Assembly: GCA_946414805.1 (NCBI GenBank)
Contig: CAMKPZ010000005.1
Span: forward strand, 62,001 to 126,000
DNA length: 64,000 nucleotides
Reading direction: 5' to 3'
Source: an uncultured Bacteroidales bacterium
Lineage (GTDB): Bacteria; Bacteroidota; Bacteroidia; Bacteroidales; Paludibacteraceae
The position numbers were made by a program, and so were the translations under genes. This document shows, in pieces, positions 53,198 to 61,898 of this stretch (position 1 is the first letter of the stretch; each line of letters begins with the position of its first letter). Below the pieces are notes generated by a model. The model made no database searches. It had not been told where the DNA came from and was given only the letters and a program-made list of their open reading frames with translations.

Positions 53198-54427
53198 ATG
53201 GACAGAAAACTTAGAACTATATTTTTGCTGGTAGCTATCGTAGTAGCGACAACCGGTATAGCACAGAACATGACCAGTTCGCCCTTCTCCCGGGACGCGT
53301 ACGGCGATATGAACGAGAATGTGCCGGCGGGTTACCGCGCGATGGGTGGAGTAGGGTTCGGTATGCGTAATAACCGTGCGATCAACCCTGCGCAGCCTGC
53401 CTCGTACACTTCCTGCGACTCGCTTACCTTTATGTTCGACATCGCCGCAAGCGCCAACTGGAGCCGCTACCGTGATGCCGGAGGCATGAAGAACAAGGCG
53501 AACGGTAACCTCGAGTACGTGACGATGCAGTTCCCGCTTTTCAAGAAATGGATCGCTATGTCCGTCGGGCTCCAGCCCTATAGCTCCGTAGGCTATTCCA
53601 TCGCCCTCTCCGATTCGTTGGCAGGAGGCAGTTATCACTACACCACCAATTATGAGGGCGAAGGAAATATCAGCCAGGTGTACGGCGGTCTGAGTTTTAA
53701 TATCATGAACTGGTTAGCCCTCGGCGCCAATGTCTATTATATGTGGGGCGATCTGAGCCATATGCGCCAGTTGACTTTCACAGAGACAGGACTGAACTCC
53801 ACTATCCAATACGAGATGCTGTCGGTTAGCAACGTACGTTTCCGTGCCGGCGCACAGCTCTTCCACACATGGGGCAGACACACAATCAACGCAGGTGCGG
53901 TCTTCGAGCCGCGGCTCAAACTCCATAGCGATCTCTATACCTACGAGTCGCAGACCAACGACACGGTCTATATGTACAAGGACGGATGGCAGCTGCCGAT
54001 GGTATGGGGCGTAGGCGCTTCCTATAACTGGGATAACCGCCTGACGGTCGCCTTCGATTACGAGCGGCAATGTATGGCGTCGGCGCTGTACAACGGCATG
54101 GAGGGTAAATACAGCGGTCTGAGAGACCGTAACCGCTTTGCCCTCGGCTTCGAGTACCGGCACAACCCCTTCGGACGCAATTACGCCGAGAGGATGATCT
54201 GGCGCGCCGGTCTGAACATGCAGGATGAGTATCTCGCCGCTATCGGAGCCAAGAAAATATCCGCCTCGATAGGTATCGGTTTCCCGCTCTGGACGATCGG
54301 TACAGTGATCAACACCACTATCGAATATACGCACCGCGGCAGCCCTAACAGTCTGGAGGATCACTCGCTGCGGTTCACAATCGGAGCCTCCATCGCCGAA
54401 ACTTGGTTTATGAAGAGACGATTGTAG
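53198..54427 (+). CDS. Outer-membrane beta-barrel protein (unassigned)
   Basis: The 409-residue product has a signal peptide (FLLVAIVVATTGIAQ) and many amphipathic strands with aromatic girdles, ending in GASIAETWFMKRRL. GYRAMGGVGFGMRNNRAINP near residue 45 is typical of a family placed after coaX in Bacteroidales, resembling FadL-type or PorV-like barrels. No ligand can be assigned. Neighbours (TPR protein, LptC) suggest an envelope role. Confidence 0.78.
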   Translation: MDRKLRTIFLLVAIVVATTGIAQNMTSSPFSRDAYGDMNENVPAGYRAMGGVGFGMRNNRAINPAQPASYTSCDSLTFMFDIAASANWSRYRDAGGMKNKANGNLEYVTMQFPLFKKWIAMSVGLQPYSSVGYSIALSDSLAGGSYHYTTNYEGEGNISQVYGGLSFNIMNWLALGANVYYMWGDLSHMRQLTFTETGLNSTIQYEMLSVSNVRFRAGAQLFHTWGRHTINAGAVFEPRLKLHSDLYTYESQTNDTVYMYKDGWQLPMVWGVGASYNWDNRLTVAFDYERQCMASALYNGMEGKYSGLRDRNRFALGFEYRHNPFGRNYAERMIWRAGLNMQDEYLAAIGAKKISASIGIGFPLWTIGTVINTTIEYTHRGSPNSLEDHSLRFTIGASIAETWFMKRRL

Positions 54428-54452
54428 TTTGGCACGGTTATTGAAACGACCC

Positions 54453-54504
54453 AGATATTCCAGAATATCCGGAATACCCGGAAAATCCGGAAATTCCGGA
54501 AAAC
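54453..54504. repeat. Nine-base tandem array, spacer
   Basis: AGATATTCC, AGAATATCC, GGAATACCC, GGAAAATCC, GGAAATTCC, then GGAAAAC, between the barrel protein and the TPR gene. Units can form short hairpins of the TTCC/GGAA type. Confidence 0.9.
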
Positions 54505-54535
54505 AAGCAACTAACAACAATAAAATACAACGATT

Positions 54536-55948
54536 ATGAAAATCAGAACAACCCTTTTGATGGCGCTTGCAGCGGTAATACCGGCTCTGGCTTGCGCGAA
54601 GAAACCTACCAAAGTAGGTACGGAGACCCCGGTTCAAGCGGCTCCTGTAGTAGAAGAAGAACCGACGATCACGGAGGAGTGCGTAGTGAACGTATCGCTC
54701 TTCCATGAATCGGTGAAGAACAAGATGTATGCTGATGCGTACGAGCCGTGGTGGAATGTTTACTCCACTTGCCCGAACGCCAACAAATCGATTTACACCG
54801 ACGGCGCGAAGATCGTAGAGGCGCTGTACCGCGCTACTTCGGATCCCGCAGAGAAAGAGCGTTTGGCAAATCTGGCTGTAGAGATGCAGGACAAACGTAT
54901 CCGTTTCTTCGGCAACGATCCCAAATACCCGAAGGCTTATATCTTGGGTGAGAAGGGTCTGGCTTATGTAGATTTCTTCGGTGAGACGAAGCTGGTTGAG
55001 GCGCGTGAGTGCTTGCACCAGAGTGTAGAAGGCATGGGCGCTAACAGCAAGATTATGGTGCTCGTAAAACTCGTAGATGTATCTTACGCGCTCTACAAAC
55101 AAGATCCGAACGGAAAAGCAGAGCAGTTCATCGCTGATTATGAGTTAGCCAGCAATTATCTGGGCGAACAGGCTTCGAACACCAATAACAAGAACGCTGA
55201 GATCGCCGGCAAACAGAAAGATTATGTAGACAATATCTTCGCTGTATCGGGTGCAGCTGACTGCTCCAAACTCGATGAGATCTATGCAGCCGTAGTAAAA
55301 GAGAACCTGACAAATCTGGATATGCTGCAGAAGATCGCCAAACTCTACCGCCGCGTTCGTTGCACGGAGAGCGATGTCTATTTCGCAGCATGCGAGGCAG
55401 CGCATAAACTGCAACCGACCCAGGAGTCGGCAGCCGGTTGCGCTTCGATGGCGGCCAAGAAAGGCGACTACGAGCAGGCAATCGCTTATTACGACCAGGC
55501 AATCAAACTGGCGATGGTAGAGGATGCGCTGGAGGATGTAGCTGACTATCAGTACAATGCGGCGTTCTATTGCTATAACAACCTGCGCAAATATCCGGAG
55601 GCACGCAAATATGCGTTGGCGTCGATTGCAACCCTTCAGGGATTGGGTATCAACAAAGGTCAGGGCCGCTGCTATATCATCATCGGTATGTGCTACGCAT
55701 CTTCGCAGCCCTACGCGAACGATAACAAGGGCCGTATCCTGAACAAGACCGTTTACTGGGCTGCCGTAGATAAATTCCAGAAGGCAAAACAGATTGATCC
55801 GTCGGTTGAGGCACAGGCTTCGGAGTTCATCTCGTCGTACAGCAAGTATTTCCCGACGAAAGAGGAGCGCTTCGACCTGCCGAACGAGTTCTCGGGCTCG
55901 ACTTATTATGTAGGAGGATGGATAGGTGAGACAACCGTCATCCGATAA
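54536..55948 (+). CDS. TPR-repeat exported protein
   Basis: The 470-residue protein has an export signal (LLMALAAVIPALAC, possibly a lipoprotein). Helical repeats of TPR type follow: MYADAYEPWWNVYSTCPN, DYEQAIAYYDQAIKLA, YPEARKYALASIATLQG. Proteins of this type follow the barrel gene before lptC in many Bacteroidales. It is likely periplasmic and protein-binding. Its last 23 bases overlap lptC. Confidence 0.8.
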   Translation: MKIRTTLLMALAAVIPALACAKKPTKVGTETPVQAAPVVEEEPTITEECVVNVSLFHESVKNKMYADAYEPWWNVYSTCPNANKSIYTDGAKIVEALYRATSDPAEKERLANLAVEMQDKRIRFFGNDPKYPKAYILGEKGLAYVDFFGETKLVEARECLHQSVEGMGANSKIMVLVKLVDVSYALYKQDPNGKAEQFIADYELASNYLGEQASNTNNKNAEIAGKQKDYVDNIFAVSGAADCSKLDEIYAAVVKENLTNLDMLQKIAKLYRRVRCTESDVYFAACEAAHKLQPTQESAAGCASMAAKKGDYEQAIAYYDQAIKLAMVEDALEDVADYQYNAAFYCYNNLRKYPEARKYALASIATLQGLGINKGQGRCYIIIGMCYASSQPYANDNKGRILNKTVYWAAVDKFQKAKQIDPSVEAQASEFISSYSKYFPTKEERFDLPNEFSGSTYYVGGWIGETTVIR

Positions 55949-56492
55949 GATTCTCATAGCGAGTATCCCTGTGGTACTCGCTATGCTTTTTTATGCCTGT
56001 TCGGATAGCACTGTTATCCAGAACGGCGAGAGTGTGCCGCGCGAACAGATAGCGGCGCTGCGTACAGACAGCGTGAGTACGCTGATCTCGGACTCCGGCA
56101 TCACCCGCTATCGCATCGAGGCACCGCAATGGTTGATCTATGACAAGACCGACCCTCCCTATCAGGAGTTCCCTGACGGGATATATATGGAGCAGTTCGA
56201 TCCCGATCTGGCGGTGCAGGCTTCGCTCAAAGCCGATTATGCCCATTACGACGAGAACCTGCAGATATGGACGCTGCGCGGGAATGTACACGCGCTCAAT
56301 CGCAAAGGTGAACAGTTCGATACTCCGCTGTTGCAATGGAACCAGAAGACCCACCGCGTTTTCTCCGACACCACCATCCATATCACGCGGGAGAAGAGTA
56401 TCATCCGCGGCGTGGGATTCGATTCCAACGAAGAGATGAGCCAATATACGATCCTCCATCCCACGGGCGTTTTCCCTATCGATGAGGAATGA
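55926..56492 (+). CDS. lptC: LPS export protein LptC
   Basis: A 188-residue protein with one N-terminal span ending in YACSD (possible lipid attachment). A beta-jellyroll domain follows: RYRIEAPQWLIYDK, ASLKADYAHYDENLQIWTLRG and VFSDTTIHI. LptC links the inner-membrane LptBFG complex to LptA in LPS transport. The start is GTG at 55926, inside the end of the TPR gene; there is no ATG before the membrane span. Confidence 0.85.
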   Translation: MRQPSSDKILIASIPVVLAMLFYACSDSTVIQNGESVPREQIAALRTDSVSTLISDSGITRYRIEAPQWLIYDKTDPPYQEFPDGIYMEQFDPDLAVQASLKADYAHYDENLQIWTLRGNVHALNRKGEQFDTPLLQWNQKTHRVFSDTTIHITREKSIIRGVGFDSNEEMSQYTILHPTGVFPIDEE

Positions 56493-56557
56493 CATAGTCA
56501 CGTTAAATGGTTAAATAGTTAAAATGGTTTGCTCCGCAAACGTTAAATTGTAAGAAA

Positions 56558-57298
56558 ATGTTATTAGAGAATAAAGTAGCCTTGATTACGGGTGCCGCCC
56601 GCGGAATAGGCAAACAGATAGCACTGGCTTTCGCCCGCGAAGGAGCCGATATCGCGTTCACGGATCTGGAACTCAATGAGCAGGCTCAAGCAACGCGTGA
56701 TGAGATAGCTGCGCTTGGAGTGAAGGTGCAATTCTACGCCTCCAATGCTGCTGATTTTGAGGCGGCACATCAGGTTGTAGAGGCCGTGGTGGCTGATCTC
56801 GGGCGGATTGATATTCTGGTCAATAATGCCGGAATCACGCGTGACACGCTACTCATGCGTATGACCGAGCAGCAATGGGATCAAGTGATTGAGGTGAACC
56901 TCAAATCGGCATTCAATTTCACCCACGCAGTAACACCCGTAATGATGAGGCAGCGCGGCGGATCGATTATCTCCCTCAGTTCAGTAGTAGGTATTAACGG
57001 CAATGCAGGGCAGGCAAACTACGCCGCTTCGAAAGCCGGTATTATCGCTCTGACTAAATCGATTGCGAAAGAGTTAGGCAGCCGCGGCGTACGCGCTAAT
57101 GCTATCGCCCCGGGATTCATTATTACCGACATGACCAAAGCATTGAGCGAAGAGACGCTCAAGCAGTTTGTATCAATGATTCCGATGCGCCGAGGAGGCG
57201 AACCCGAAGAGGTAGCAAAAGTAGCGCTCTTCCTGGCAAGCGACCTTTCCTCCTATGTCTCCGGACAAGTCATCCAAGTCAACGGTGCCATGGCGTAA
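56558..57298 (+). CDS. fabG: 3-oxoacyl-ACP reductase
   Basis: A 246-residue SDR enzyme: TGAARGIGKQIA (NADPH site), VNNAGITRDTLLMRM, catalytic S142, Y155 and K159 in the SSVVGINGN to NYAASKAG region, and the C-terminal LASDLSSYVSGQVIQVNGAM. It reduces 3-oxoacyl-ACP in fatty acid elongation. It is the last gene of the operon, followed by a strong terminator. The spacer before it holds 8-base repeats of the GTTAAATG type. Confidence 0.93.
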   Translation: MLLENKVALITGAARGIGKQIALAFAREGADIAFTDLELNEQAQATRDEIAALGVKVQFYASNAADFEAAHQVVEAVVADLGRIDILVNNAGITRDTLLMRMTEQQWDQVIEVNLKSAFNFTHAVTPVMMRQRGGSIISLSSVVGINGNAGQANYAASKAGIIALTKSIAKELGSRGVRANAIAPGFIITDMTKALSEETLKQFVSMIPMRRGGEPEEVAKVALFLASDLSSYVSGQVIQVNGAMA

Positions 57299-57302
57299 AA
57301 AG

Positions 57303-57334
57303 AAAAATCCCGAACCACTCGTTCGGGATTTTTT
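57303..57334 (+). terminator. Bidirectional terminator after fabG
   Basis: Stem AATCCCGAAC with GTTCGGGATT, loop CACTC, flanked by an A-tract and a T-tract. It separates convergent fabG and the GH13 gene. Confidence 0.92.
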
Positions 57335-57370
57335 ATTAGACAACAAGTCAACTATCGTATAGTCAACCGG

Positions 57371-58714
57371 TTATTTCTCGAAGATCTTGAAACTCCAGGG
57401 TTTCATTGAGAAGCTCTGTGCGGTCTCCAACTGAACCTTCTTGCCGCAAAGACAACTGTATTTGCCTTCGTAACCTGTCAGATCGAGTGTTACCTCCTGC
57501 TCCTCGCCGCTCATGTTCATAACGGCAATAACGGTATTATCATGCCCGCGCCCCTCATTCTTACGCGCGCATGCGAAGATAGTTTCGTTGTCGGCAGGGA
57601 TGCGCACCATCGGAGCACCTACCTCCGGCGAGAAGAGCACTTTGTTACGTGCGCGCAGCGCGTTCAGCGATTTATACAGATCGGCTTGCGCATAAGCCTC
57701 GTCGGTGTCGATCAGGTCTTTCTCAAAGAACTCCAGACGGTGGTGGTTTCCGCTCAACTGGCCCGTGTAGATCATAGGCATGCCCGGTACCACATAACAG
57801 AATGCTGCGAAGAGAGACACTGCCTCGCCCATGCGTTCCTGTTCCGTACCATTCCAACTATTCTCGTCATGATTGGAAATGAAGTTCATGCGGATAGCTT
57901 CGGAACGGATCGTGGTGTCTGCTTTCTCGAAATAAGCCCAAAGATCCTCTACGCCCTTCTTGCCCTGCGCCACTTCGTTCATAATATGGTGCAATGTCCA
58001 TCCGTAGTACATGTCGAAAGCGGTTTCGGTCAGTTCCTGCGCCTTATCTTCATCCTCGGCGAGGGTGAACATCTGCGGATAGGTCTGACGCAAATCGCCC
58101 ATTGCCCAGTTCCAGAAATCGGTAGGCACCTCGCCTGCTACATCGCAGCGGAAACCATCAATACCGATCGAGTCCATCCACCAGTGCATCGCCTTGAGCA
58201 TCTCTTCGCGCATGGCCTGGTTGCCGTAATTCAGTTTGGAGATATCGGTCCAGTCGTACTGCACCATGAGGTTTCCGAGACTATCTCGGTAGTGCCATCC
58301 TTCGTTTTTAGTCCATTCGCTATCCGGCGCCGTGTGGTTTGCCACCCAGTCGAGGATCACCTTGAAGCCCTGCTTATGAGCGGCAGCAAGGAAATGCTCA
58401 AAGTCCTCGCGGGTACCGAACTCAGGATTGATTGCACAATAATCGACGATGGAGTAGTAACTGCCGAGCGTACCTTTGCGGGTGATCTTACCGATCGGCT
58501 GGCACGGCATCACCCATATGATATCAATGCCATTCTCACGCAGCGCAGGCAGCAGTGCCTCTGCGGCTTGGAAGGTTCCTTCGGGCGTAGCCTGACGGGT
58601 GTTCAGTTCATAGATCGTAGCGTCGTACGCCCATTTGGGGTGACGCAGGTTGGTCTGGTCGGCGCAACTGATCATCGCTATCGCCGCCAAAAGCAAAAAG
58701 AAAGTCTTTTTCAT
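57371..58714 (-). CDS. GH13 alpha-amylase-like lipoprotein
   Basis: Starting at the ATG at 58714, which gives a lipoprotein signal (FLLLAAIAMISC), the product has 447 residues. The barrel has DWVANHT, nucleophile D191 in DGFRCDVAG, acid/base E220 in TLAEDED and D283 in FISNHDENSW. It lies 26 bases after another GH13 gene and probably shares its transcript. The pair would break malto-oligosaccharides or starch at the surface or in the periplasm. An earlier in-frame ATG at 58744 would overlap the upstream stop and spoil the signal. Confidence 0.92.
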   Translation of the reverse strand: MKKTFFLLLAAIAMISCADQTNLRHPKWAYDATIYELNTRQATPEGTFQAAEALLPALRENGIDIIWVMPCQPIGKITRKGTLGSYYSIVDYCAINPEFGTREDFEHFLAAAHKQGFKVILDWVANHTAPDSEWTKNEGWHYRDSLGNLMVQYDWTDISKLNYGNQAMREEMLKAMHWWMDSIGIDGFRCDVAGEVPTDFWNWAMGDLRQTYPQMFTLAEDEDKAQELTETAFDMYYGWTLHHIMNEVAQGKKGVEDLWAYFEKADTTIRSEAIRMNFISNHDENSWNGTEQERMGEAVSLFAAFCYVVPGMPMIYTGQLSGNHHRLEFFEKDLIDTDEAYAQADLYKSLNALRARNKVLFSPEVGAPMVRIPADNETIFACARKNEGRGHDNTVIAVMNMSGEEQEVTLDLTGYEGKYSCLCGKKVQLETAQSFSMKPWSFKIFEK

Positions 58715-58740
58715 AAATATTAATTTAAAATCGTCAATTA

Positions 58741-60774
58741 TCACTCGGAAACGATTTGATAACTCAAATCTTTTCTATTGATGGTTACCGTCACTTTTTG
58801 ACCCAGATAGATACGCTGGTAGATGATCTCGTCCGGCCGGTCGATCAGCGGTATGAACTCGCCGTAGAGCAGCGGCATGGAGTTTCGGCGGAGATGAATC
58901 AGTTCCGCCACTTTCTCGCGCATGGCTTGCTCCTCTTCGTTCAGACCTTCGAAACGCATAAGATGGCGGTTATCGGGATCGTTGCCGCCTACTTCTCCGT
59001 ATTCGTCGCCCTGATAGATACAGGGTACGCCCGGCAGGGTCATATTGATCACCTCAAGCAGCAGAGCCCGGCGGTAAGCAGTCTCAGCATCGCCGATACC
59101 GATCTCTTGAGTCCAGCCTTCTTCTTTTCCTTGCGAATGAATATCGATAGCACCGCCGGCAATGGAGGCAAAACGGATCTGGTCGTGGTTGCCGGAGATA
59201 TTACCCATTGTGTGGTGGGCGCCGTAAGTGCGGAGCGAAGTCAGTTCATTCTGCATCACTTGGTCCATTCCGGTAAGTCCGCAGAGCGCTTCGCGCGTGG
59301 TGAAATAGACATTGAAATCGAACTGGGCATTGAGCATTCCGGTCTTGACATAACTTCCGATGAGTTCGGGGCTGCCGTAGGTCTCGCCGATCATCCAGAT
59401 CGGTCTGCCCGGCCAGCGGGTAGCGATCTTCTGACCCAGGATCCGCCAGTATGCCTCGGGAATATGCTTGCAGGCGTCATGGCGATAACCGTCCAGATCG
59501 TAATTGGCGAGCCAGTAAAGCGCACTATCCGTCATCGCTTCGCACACCTCCGGACGCTCCAGATCGAGGGTAGGAATATGCTTGTCGAACCATGTCGTTA
59601 GGCGCGCCTCGTCCCATAACTCGAAATTCCTTCTGCCGTCCGGCAGGATCGAATCGGTGTGCCAATCGGGGTGCTCCTGCAGCGTAGGCGAATTGATATG
59701 CATATGGTTCGCTACGTAATCCAGCACGACATTTATCCCGTGCGCGTGCGCGCTATTCAATAAGGTGTGCAGCTCCTCCGGCGTGCCGAAGCGGCTGTCC
59801 AACTGCGTTGCGTAGATCGGCCAGTAACCATGATAACCGCTGAACTTGGTATAGGTCTTGGTGGAGTCATATTTATTGCCGTTGGGGAATGGATAACATC
59901 CCCACGCATCCCACGGGTTCTGGGTGATCGGACTGATCCACAGGGTGTTCACGCCGAGGCGATCGAAATAACCCTCTTCGATCTTAGCGGTGACGCCGGC
60001 TAAATCACCTCCCTGATAATCCACTATATCGAGCACCTCCGGGCTGTTCATCTTCCAGTCATTGGCCGTGTTGCCGTTATAGAAACGATCAATCAGAATG
60101 GAGTAGAGCACCTGCGCCTGCTGATCATGGCGATTGAGTTCCGAAGCATCGGTGATGATACGCCCGTCCTGCATCGGCAGCAAGAGGTCGTTATAGAGAT
60201 AGGTCTCATCCTCAGCGAAGACGCGCAGATAGCTACGGCCAGACGGAGCCTGTTCTTTGGTCAGATCCAGCGTCCAGGATCCGTCTTCGTTTGCCTGCCA
60301 TAATGAATGATCGATAAGGCGGTTCTGGATATAGGCTTCGAAACTGGGGTTCACCACCGCGTCATAGAACCCCACGCGCAGTTTGCCCTCCTCGTAACCC
60401 AGAGAGATCAGCGCTTGGCGCACCGGTTTAGCAGGCAGTACCGGGATCGCGAAACTACCGCTCTTGTCCTGAAAAGCAATGGAATGGATCGAATGATCGC
60501 GATTGATAATATCCATCTCTTGCACGATATTACGCGACCCGACGAGATTGACGCAATCAACGGCTTCGCCTGTCGTCCATTGCAGCCCTTCCCAAAGAGT
60601 CGTATCTCCGTACAATACGGGTAAATAGTCCGTGAGGATGAGATGAGCCGTATCGCTATGCATGCGGATCGGCATAATCGGCGAAGAGGAGGCGATTGTT
60701 GAAGCAATATTCGATCTTGACTGACAGCTCGCTAAAGCGAGAACGGATGTGAGGATAATAAACAGTTTTCGCAT
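58741..60774 (-). CDS. GH13 alpha-amylase/cyclomaltodextrinase-like lipoprotein
   Basis: The 677-residue product from the ATG at 60774 has a lipobox in VLALASC. N-terminal beta domains (to about residue 220) precede a GH13 barrel: LIDRFYNG, LDYVANH, D433 in GYRHDACK, E464 in WMIGETYG, and D531 in GNHDQIR. The open frame continues upstream to 60825, but the promoter at 60795-60826 sits there, so the later ATG is right. It is probably SusG-like in role, or a neopullulanase-type enzyme. Confidence 0.92.
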   Translation of the reverse strand: MRKLFIILTSVLALASCQSRSNIASTIASSSPIMPIRMHSDTAHLILTDYLPVLYGDTTLWEGLQWTTGEAVDCVNLVGSRNIVQEMDIINRDHSIHSIAFQDKSGSFAIPVLPAKPVRQALISLGYEEGKLRVGFYDAVVNPSFEAYIQNRLIDHSLWQANEDGSWTLDLTKEQAPSGRSYLRVFAEDETYLYNDLLLPMQDGRIITDASELNRHDQQAQVLYSILIDRFYNGNTANDWKMNSPEVLDIVDYQGGDLAGVTAKIEEGYFDRLGVNTLWISPITQNPWDAWGCYPFPNGNKYDSTKTYTKFSGYHGYWPIYATQLDSRFGTPEELHTLLNSAHAHGINVVLDYVANHMHINSPTLQEHPDWHTDSILPDGRRNFELWDEARLTTWFDKHIPTLDLERPEVCEAMTDSALYWLANYDLDGYRHDACKHIPEAYWRILGQKIATRWPGRPIWMIGETYGSPELIGSYVKTGMLNAQFDFNVYFTTREALCGLTGMDQVMQNELTSLRTYGAHHTMGNISGNHDQIRFASIAGGAIDIHSQGKEEGWTQEIGIGDAETAYRRALLLEVINMTLPGVPCIYQGDEYGEVGGNDPDNRHLMRFEGLNEEEQAMREKVAELIHLRRNSMPLLYGEFIPLIDRPDEIIYQRIYLGQKVTVTINRKDLSYQIVSE

Positions 60775-60794
60775 GGTTATAATGATTTGTGGCG

Positions 60795-60826
60795 CAAAAT
60801 TAGTGTTTTTTTTCTGATTATGCAAG
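60795..60826 (-). promoter_or_regulatory. Promoter of the GH13 gene pair
   Basis: Minus strand: -33 CTTG (60826-60823), 20-base spacer, -7 TAATTTTG (60802-60795). It is divergent from the GT2 promoter 28 bases away. Confidence 0.8.
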
Positions 60827-60853
60827 TAAAACGATTAAAAAAACGCTCTTTTC

Positions 60854-60884
60854 TTTGTTATATGCAAAAAAAATTGTAACTTTG
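60854..60884 (+). promoter_or_regulatory. Promoter for the GT2 gene
   Basis: -33 TTTG (60854-60857), 19-base A-tract spacer, -7 TAACTTTG (60877-60884). It sets the start codon at 60915 rather than 60855. Confidence 0.8.
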
Positions 60885-60914
60885 CACCCAAATTGGAAAA
60901 AGAAAAGGTTAAAA

Positions 60915-61898
60915 ATGGCAAAGGCATTGGATATCTCCGTGATCGTTCCTCTCTATAACGAGGAGGAGTCGCTTCCGCATCTCTATGAGTGGATCGTGCG
61001 GGTAATGAAGGCAAATCAATTCTCCTACGAGGTTATTTTTGTGAACGACGGAAGTACCGACGGTTCTTGGAAAGTGATTGAGGCCCTCAGCCATCAGTCA
61101 TCGGCATCCGGCGATGAAGGCGGAGCCGTTCACGGGATCTGTTTCCGTCGTAATTACGGCAAATCGGCGGCGCTGTATTGCGGATTCAAGGCGGCGAAGG
61201 GCGAGGTGGTGATCACGATGGACGCTGATCTGCAGGACTCGCCGGACGAGATCCCGGAACTCTACCGGATGATAAAGGAGGATGGGTTTGATCTGGTGAG
61301 CGGATGGAAGCAGAAACGCTATGACAACGCGCTGACCAAGAATATTCCCTCCAAGCTCTTCAATGCCACTGCGCGCCGCGTGACGGGAATCCGTCTCCAT
61401 GATATGAACTGCGGACTGAAGGCTTATCGCCTTGAGGTTGTGAAGAATATAGAGGTCTTCAGCGAGATGCACCGTTATATTCCCTATCTGGCGAAGAACG
61501 CCGGATTCACCAAGATCGGCGAGAAAGTGGTGCAGCACCGCAAGCGCGAGTTCGGCTCCAGCAAATTCGGCATCAACCGTTTCGTGAACGGTTATCTGGA
61601 TCTAATGACTCTCTGGTTCCTCAATAAATTCGGTAAGCAGCCGATGCATTTCTTCGGTCTGGTAGGCAGTCTGATGTTCCTTATAGGTTTCATAGCCGTG
61701 CTGGTTGTCGGTGGCATGAAATGGTATGCGTTGGCGCACCATGTACAGGCAATGCTGGTGGGCGTGAACCCCTATTTCCACATTGCTATATTAATGATGA
61801 TATTGGGATGTATGCTGTTCTTAGCCGGCTTCCTGGCGGAGTTGGTCATCCGCAACAGCCCGTCGAGAAATGATTATCTGATCAAGGAGGAGATATAA
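60915..61898 (+). CDS. Membrane-anchored GT2 glycosyltransferase (DPM1/GtrB-like)
   Basis: The 327-residue product has a GT-A domain with ISVIVPLYNEEESLPHLYEW, VNDGSTDGSW and MDADLQDSPDEIP, then two C-terminal spans (about 240-270 and 285-310). This is the layout of enzymes that transfer a sugar to polyprenyl phosphate. An insertion SHQSSASGDEGG near residue 60 is encoded by a period-7 repeat (61083-61110), 15 bases of which also occur inverted in rimO. The stop shares one base with the start of the next gene (TAATG). Confidence 0.9.
   Translation: MAKALDISVIVPLYNEEESLPHLYEWIVRVMKANQFSYEVIFVNDGSTDGSWKVIEALSHQSSASGDEGGAVHGICFRRNYGKSAALYCGFKAAKGEVVITMDADLQDSPDEIPELYRMIKEDGFDLVSGWKQKRYDNALTKNIPSKLFNATARRVTGIRLHDMNCGLKAYRLEVVKNIEVFSEMHRYIPYLAKNAGFTKIGEKVVQHRKREFGSSKFGINRFVNGYLDLMTLWFLNKFGKQPMHFFGLVGSLMFLIGFIAVLVVGGMKWYALAHHVQAMLVGVNPYFHIAILMMILGCMLFLAGFLAELVIRNSPSRNDYLIKEEI

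Noticed and set aside
53714..55102. Open frame of 462 codons on the minus strand across two plus-strand genes
   Set aside because: Would cross a spacer array and two supported genes; no promoter.
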